Positions 59,617 to 64,000 of a stretch of DNA of 64,000 nucleotides are shown in pieces; the stretch's first letter is position 1, and each line of letters starts with the position of its first letter. The stretch spans positions 129,420 to 193,419 of the forward strand of contig CALGUG010000065.1 in assembly GCA_937902315.1 (NCBI GenBank). Direction: 5' to 3'. The position numbers and the translations under genes are program-made. The notes beneath the pieces are model-generated. The model was not told where the DNA came from. It saw only the letters and a program-made list of their open reading frames with translations, and did not search any database. The DNA comes from an uncultured Chloroflexales bacterium (GTDB taxonomy: Bacteria; Chloroflexota; Chloroflexia; Chloroflexales; Chloroflexaceae).

Positions 59617-60444
59617 TTAGGATTCGCGCAGTTTAGTGGCACGTTCCAGTTCGCTAAAGGCCTCGTTCTCGGATACACGTTTCTGCATCGATTGAGTAGA
59701 CTGCTTCATAATCTGAACGACCTCGGCGGGATCATCGCTCACGATCAGCAGATCGAGGTCAGCAGGCGAGATCTTGCCTTCGACTAGCACCGTGTCGCGC
59801 AACCAATCGAGCAGGCCCTTCCAATACGACGAGCCGAACAGCACGATGGGGAAGTTATGCACCTTGCCCGTCTGGATCAAGGTCAGCGCCTCGAATAGCT
59901 CGTCGAAGGTGCCGAAGCCGCCCGGAAAGATCACAAAACCCTGAGAGTACTTCACAAACATGGTTTTGCGCACAAAGAAGTAGCGGAAGTTGAGCGCGAT
60001 ATCGACGTAGCGGTTCACACCCTGCTCGAAGGGCAGCTCGATGCTGCAGCCGATCGACGGCGCGCCCGCCAGCTTCGCACCTTTATTGCAGGCTTCCATA
60101 ATGCCCGGGCCGCCACCTGTAATGATGGCAAAACCCGCCTCGCCAAGCTGGCGGGCCAGCTCGACCGCTTGCTGGTAGCTAGGATCGTCCTCTTCAACAC
60201 GGGCCGAACCGAAAATGGTGATCGCATCGCCCACATCGGCCAAGGTCTCGAAGCCATCGACAAACTCACCCATAATCCGCAGCACACGCCAAGGATCGGT
60301 ATGGGTGAAAGCCGATCGCGCTTCGCCATCGCGATGCGATTTCGCTAGAAATTGCTCGTCTTGGGTCGCCTTACCACGTTTCGTCGCACGGTTCAATTCC
60401 ACATTCGGGCGTAAATTGGGGCTTTTTTTAGGTGCTTTCTCCAT
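59617..60444 (-). CDS. LOG/YvdD-type Rossmann protein (TIGR00730)
   Basis: A 275-residue protein with the LOG signatures: GGGPGIMEACNKGA and the PGGFGTFDELFE motif, with the FVRKTMFVKYSQGF block between them. LOG proteins hydrolyse nucleoside 5'-monophosphates at the glycosidic bond (cytokinin ribosides in plants and some bacteria) or act as nucleotide hydrolases. An N-terminal basic extension of about 50 residues is present. The ATG lies inside the end of the desaturase gene (17-nt overlap), so it is translationally coupled. Confidence 0.9.
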   Translation of the reverse strand: MEKAPKKSPNLRPNVELNRATKRGKATQDEQFLAKSHRDGEARSAFTHTDPWRVLRIMGEFVDGFETLADVGDAITIFGSARVEEDDPSYQQAVELARQLGEAGFAIITGGGPGIMEACNKGAKLAGAPSIGCSIELPFEQGVNRYVDIALNFRYFFVRKTMFVKYSQGFVIFPGGFGTFDELFEALTLIQTGKVHNFPIVLFGSSYWKGLLDWLRDTVLVEGKISPADLDLLIVSDDPAEVVQIMKQSTQSMQKRVSENEAFSELERATKLRES

Positions 60445-61978
60445 GGATATCTTCCTTATCTATAGATTTCAAACCTGATACTTCGCTTGGCAACGGAAGA
60501 TCTTCGCTCACAAAATGGCTGGCGCTGCGGGCCGCCTCCAAAATAGTGAGCAGACCACTGCCCGGGTGCACCGCGCCTCCCACCCAGTAGAGGCCGCGCA
60601 TATGCGACGCGCGGATGTGAGGGCGCAACGGGCCGAGCTGGCTCCAGTTATGGCTAAGGTTAAAGACCGCCCCCAAGTAGGTTCGATAATCGTCGCGCCA
60701 CGTTTCGGCAGTATAACAGGTCTCACTCACAATATGCTGCTCTAGATCGTGATAACCGAGTAGATGCAAGCGTCCAACAATCAGATCGCGATAGCTCTGT
60801 TGTTTGCTCTTCCAGTCGACACCGTAAGAAGTATTGGGAATAGGCACCAGCACAAACAAGGTGCTATGGCCCTCGGGCGCGTTGCTTGGATCGATAATGC
60901 TCGGATTACAGACGTAAAACGAGGGATCGCTCTCGTCTAAAGCCGAATCGTCGACGTAGGGCCGATCTTTCCGGCGGATATGCTCAGACAAATAGAGCTG
61001 ATGGTGCGGCAGATCTTCGTAACGCTTATCGATCCCCAAATAGAGCATAAAGGTCGAGCAGGAAAAACGCATGCGCTTGAGTTTGGCATCGCTATAGCGA
61101 CCGCGCTTGTCGGGCGGCAAGAGGTGCTGCTGAGCGTAGGCGAAATCGGCGTTCACCACCACTGCATCGGCGGCAACCCGCTCACCATCGGCCAGCTCAA
61201 GGCCTTTGAGGCGATCATGCTCAAGCCAGAGCTGCTTCACGGGCCGCCCTAAATGAATGCGTACCCCTAGATCTTGGGCCGCCCGCGCAAAGGCCGCAGC
61301 CAAAGCGCGAAAGCCGCCTTTGGGGTGCCAAATGCCATACTTAAATTCCAAGAAGGCGATCAGACTAAAGATGCTTGAGCAGGCCGTTGGGTGCATGCCC
61401 AGATACTTGGCAGGATAACTCAGACCATAGACCAGACGCTCATCGCCAAAAAAGCGCATATAGTGCTGATAGAGGTTCTCCCAAGGCCGAAAGGGCACGG
61501 CCGCCATCAGTTCGCGCCAGCGCAGATAGCCTAGCGGCGGGCGAACCGGCTCGCCTAAGTAAGGTTTATAGCCGACCTCTTCCTTGCGAATATGTTCAAT
61601 ATACCATTGTTCGAAGGCCAGCGGCAGCTCGGGATCGATGCGGGCCAGTTGGGCTTTAAAGTCGGGCAAGTTCGAGGTCAGATCGAGAACAGTGTCATCC
61701 CAAAAACGAATGCGCGTATTCGGCTCCACACGTAAAAAACTGATGTAGTCATCGAGCTTGAGACCAACATCAGCGAAGAGTTCTTGATAGACACGCGGCA
61801 ATTGCAGAATGGTAGGGCCAGTATCGAAGGCGTAGTCGCCACGTGTGAAGCCGCGCATGCGGCCACCGACTCGATCTTCAGCCTCAAAGATCTCAACCTC
61901 ATAACCACGATGGGCGAGGCGCATAGCCGTCGCTAAACCACCTGGGCCAGCACCGATCACAACAATACGTCTCGTCAT
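60428..61978 (-). CDS. CrtI-type phytoene desaturase/isomerase-like flavoprotein
   Basis: A 516-residue protein. The FAD motif is VIGAGPGGLATAMRLAHRGYEVEIFEAEDRVGGRM (about 6-40), followed by FDTGPTILQLP, then the C-terminal PSIIDPSNAPEGHSTLFVLVPIPNT and GLYWVGGAVHPGSGLLTILEAARSAS, as in CrtI, CrtO and related desaturases. It probably acts in carotenoid formation, which suits a pigmented Chloroflexi, but ketolase and other CrtI-family activities cannot be excluded. No crtB or crtE nearby. Overlap with the LOG gene means co-expression. Confidence 0.88.
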   Translation of the reverse strand: MTRRIVVIGAGPGGLATAMRLAHRGYEVEIFEAEDRVGGRMRGFTRGDYAFDTGPTILQLPRVYQELFADVGLKLDDYISFLRVEPNTRIRFWDDTVLDLTSNLPDFKAQLARIDPELPLAFEQWYIEHIRKEEVGYKPYLGEPVRPPLGYLRWRELMAAVPFRPWENLYQHYMRFFGDERLVYGLSYPAKYLGMHPTACSSIFSLIAFLEFKYGIWHPKGGFRALAAAFARAAQDLGVRIHLGRPVKQLWLEHDRLKGLELADGERVAADAVVVNADFAYAQQHLLPPDKRGRYSDAKLKRMRFSCSTFMLYLGIDKRYEDLPHHQLYLSEHIRRKDRPYVDDSALDESDPSFYVCNPSIIDPSNAPEGHSTLFVLVPIPNTSYGVDWKSKQQSYRDLIVGRLHLLGYHDLEQHIVSETCYTAETWRDDYRTYLGAVFNLSHNWSQLGPLRPHIRASHMRGLYWVGGAVHPGSGLLTILEAARSASHFVSEDLPLPSEVSGLKSIDKEDIHGEST

Positions 61979-61994
61979 CAGTTCTCCATATCTG

Positions 61995-62111
61995 ATAGCA
62001 AACCCGATTACCTTATTTCCTATCGGCCTTCGGCAGACGCGCCAAATTGCTCTTCCCAGTTGTTCGTTTCTCTCGATTGCAAGAATGCAGGTCTTTCAGC
62101 GGATTCGGTAT
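61995..62111. repeat. Type A element, 117 bp, no hairpin
   Basis: ATAGCAAACCCG (left), CGGATTCGGTAT (62100-62111), with GGCCTTCGGCAGACGCGCC interior that fuses the type A and B words. 61979-62593 holds no gene that I can see. Confidence 0.75.
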
Positions 62112-62593
62112 GAAGCTAGCAGGCTCAGCTATCGATCGGGCAGGATCGTGACGCACAACCCGCAGAAGCGAAGCGCAGAATCTATCGCTTATTAAAAGCC
62201 TAACATACTTTTCTCAAGCATATGAGTTCGCTTTGTTCACAAATCTGCCAATCCATGTACAATGGCACATGCTCTATCGTTGCTCAATTGTAAGCATTTC
62301 CTAACTATAGCGCCACCGGCGCTAACTTGTTTTAGGTCTATGATATGAGCTAGACACAAAATAAGGCTCGCTCAAAACCAGCAGGCTTGGTTCCCAAACA
62401 GCAACCAATCGTGGCACGCTTTACGCTTATACAACGTTTTGACGTAATCAGATAGAGTAGATTTCGTTTTCCATTCCACGTTTGAATCTCGGTTGGCTCG
62501 TAGATCGCTACAAGATCTACAAGCCGCTAAGCCTGCTCTTGCATATCCAAGCGTTAGACTACTCATCACTAAGTATGTAAGGAGCGATAGATC

Positions 62594-63469
62594 ATGGATG
62601 CAGACAAATTACGAGTCGGACGCATTTTAAGAAGACGCGAGATTCTCGACATCTTAGGGCCGAGCGGTTCGGTCACACCCAGCGGCAAAATCCTCCATAT
62701 TCCGCGCTGGAAGATCAAATCGCATCAGCAAGAGCCCAATGATCTGGCCTCATACGATTCCTCGGCCACTTCAGCCGCGCTCGATTCGCTGATCAATAAT
62801 CTCGATTTTAAGCATAAACAGCTCTCTCAGATTGTTAAAAATGAAGGGACTCTGCTGCCCGCTTGTGTTGTGCAGCCCGAATACCGCAGCTATGCTTCCA
62901 AACCCTACCCACGTTACCATCGGCGCGATATTCGCTACGACTGTGTGACGGGCAGTTCCAAAGAGGGCGTTCCCCTTGAGCTAGAGTTTCAGATCTGGCT
63001 GATCAACGCCGATGCCTGTATGCCCTGCAACAACGCCCTGATCGATGTTTGCCATTGCGATGCCAACGGCGACTATCCCTTCCTGCACGAAATGGATCCA
63101 AGCGTCGGCCACTACGTCGACCCCGAACAGAGCTTTTTGCGCGGCCAACAGCTGAGCGATCAAGAAGGGAAGGCGAACTTTTTGACGATCGTGCCGGGCT
63201 GGTACAGCGGACGCACCGCCCATATCCACTTCCAAGTGCGGGTGCCCTACGGGCGCGGCAGCGCGGTCTTCGTCTCGCAACTCTTCTTCGACGATCAGTT
63301 CCTCGACAAGATCTACCGCCAAGAGCCCTACTGCAAGGCTGGAGAGCGCGACACCCGCAACGATAACGATCCGATCTACGAGCCGCTGCTGCGCTTACAG
63401 CTCTCAGAGGGTGAACAAGGATATCGAGCGCGCTTCGCTTTGGGCGTCGATCTGTTGCACTGCAACTAA
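62594..63469 (+). CDS. Intradiol ring-cleavage dioxygenase-like protein
   Basis: A 291-residue protein. The C-terminal half shows the intradiol dioxygenase core: DVCHCDANGDYPFL (first Tyr region) and FLTIVPGWYSGRTAHIHFQV, which supplies the Tyr and two His iron ligands (Y in PGWY; H-x-H in AHIHF). The protein is longer at both ends than catechol dioxygenase domains, and the N-terminal part (about 1-95) is unassigned. Possibly a secreted-type or non-catecholic dioxygenase; no signal peptide seen. AAGGAG lies 9 nt before the ATG. Confidence 0.85.
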   Translation: MDADKLRVGRILRRREILDILGPSGSVTPSGKILHIPRWKIKSHQQEPNDLASYDSSATSAALDSLINNLDFKHKQLSQIVKNEGTLLPACVVQPEYRSYASKPYPRYHRRDIRYDCVTGSSKEGVPLELEFQIWLINADACMPCNNALIDVCHCDANGDYPFLHEMDPSVGHYVDPEQSFLRGQQLSDQEGKANFLTIVPGWYSGRTAHIHFQVRVPYGRGSAVFVSQLFFDDQFLDKIYRQEPYCKAGERDTRNDNDPIYEPLLRLQLSEGEQGYRARFALGVDLLHCN

Positions 63470-63634
63470 AGCGCGCCAACGCAGCTAAACACTCCGCTTA
63501 CAAAGTTCCAAAACTAGGAACAAAAGCAACAAACAGAATGCTGTACGAGAGATCTAGCTAGCTCGCTCAGATCTCTCGTTCTTTGTGCAGCGCCAAGCGA
63601 TCCGCTTATTCCAAAGTTCTGCCACATACCAGCT

Positions 63635-63720
63635 TTTCTCAGCGCTTTGGCGGCTTGGCTTCTAGCCCCATTCCGCTCCTAGCGCGTCCGCCTACGGCTA
63701 TCAGCAGTCAAACCACACAT
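63635..63720 (-). repeat. Type B dispersed repeat, copy 13 (reverse)
   Basis: CTTTGGCGGCTTGGCTTCTAGCCCC flank and GCGCGTCCGCCTACGGCTATCAGCAG (63682-63707). Confidence 0.88.
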
Positions 63721-63765
63721 TCGGGCGCTCGGCCCGTGCCAGCGAAGCGCGAGCGTTTCGCTGCA

Positions 63766-63892
63766 ATAGCAACTCCGATCGCTGTATTTTTAGTCTTCGG
63801 CAGAGTGAAACTCAACTATTTTTGTTGTCACCTTTTTCCATTCCGATTTTCCCTGCATTACAAGAGTGTATGTCTTTAAATGGATTTGGTAT
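63766..63892. repeat. Type A element, 127 bp, no hairpin
   Basis: ATAGCAACTCCG (left) and GGATTTGGTAT (63882-63892), interior GTCTTCGGCAGAGTGAAACT. Followed by a TACCCTGAGCCTGTCGAAGG string of a kind common in many genomes. Confidence 0.8.
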
Positions 63893-63947
63893 GAAAAGAG
63901 CGGTCGTACCCTGAGCCTGTCGAAGGATACAAGCGCTCCGGTAGCAG

Positions 63948-64000
63948 CTATGCATTACCCAAAAGTCGTGTCGGCAGCAAAAGGCGATCGTTCGCATACC
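63948..64000 (+). repeat. 53-bp direct repeat, second copy (first at 45606-45658)
   Basis: Both copies run CTATGCATTA...AGTCGTGTCGGCAGCAAAAGGCGATCGTTCGCATA with about 3 mismatches over 53 bp, 18 kb apart. The right-hand copy continues past the window edge. No coding role seen. Confidence 0.85.

Noticed and set aside
63905..63925. CCCTGAGCCTGTCGAAGG string as a regulatory site
   Set aside because: This word is a widespread genomic repeat of many bacteria, so no local role can be claimed.

Overview
This window looks like a piece of a Chloroflexota chromosome, most likely a filamentous member of class Chloroflexia (Herpetosiphon-like). The basis is mid-50s GC, full-length housekeeping genes mixed with conflict-type genes (caspase-like, DUF3644, XRE-NB-ARC-TPR), a CrtI-type desaturase and a very high load of short intergenic repeats. 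This placement is inference from gene content; there is no rRNA or other marker here. I saw no tRNA, rRNA, CRISPR array, prophage or transposase gene.

Layout: 1-2087 holds a truncated MurL-like gene translationally coupled to a GNAT gene. 2662-6414 holds a PAS-STAS protein, a membrane-anchored MutS-like ATPase and a GlsB-type small membrane protein. 6514-12746 holds a P-loop protein with an altered Walker A, an AddB-type nuclease/helicase, an SRPBCC protein, a second GlsB protein and a coiled-coil-SH3b protein. 13165-15694 is an ABC-2 exporter pair. 16081-19692 is a three-gene operon (J-domain/pseudokinase, VWA, PurA-like) behind a near-consensus promoter with an operator-like palindrome; I rate it the best candidate for an undescribed system. 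20391-31742 holds an MFS transporter with an AraC regulator, a PAS histidine kinase, a frameshifted XRE-NB-ARC-TPR regulator, a RuvC-fold protein, an aromatic acid exporter and a zinc-ribbon membrane protein.

32379-45340 (minus strand) is a branched-chain amino acid supercluster: promoter, Leu/Ile/Val-rich leader peptide with a three-segment attenuator, ilvD, a small DUF2281-like gene, ilvB, ilvN, ilvC, leuA, pheA, cimA, leuC, leuD. It combines the acetolactate branch, the leucine branch and the citramalate route to 2-oxobutyrate; leuB, ilvA and ilvE are not in the window. Nearly every junction carries a strong hairpin. 46009-52085 holds a phosphoesterase-GNAT fusion, a VOC protein, small membrane proteins and two tandem cysteine synthases. 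52299-54861 pairs a caspase-Tudor protein with an AT-rich DUF3644/HEPN-like gene (a possible defence island). 55087-63469 holds a sugar-nucleotide dehydratase/reductase, a GT4 glycosyltransferase, a PQQ-type sugar dehydrogenase lipoprotein, a LOG protein overlapping a CrtI-type desaturase, and an intradiol dioxygenase-like protein.

Two repeat families fill most intergenic gaps. Type A is about 120-170 bp, with ends related to ATACCAAATCCG/CGGATTTGGTAT; several copies hold a hairpin whose arms differ in sequence but stay complementary. Type B carries the core GCCGTAGGCGGACGCG and occurs 13 times. They frequently lie side by side, and three type A copies end exactly on the stop codon of the adjacent gene.
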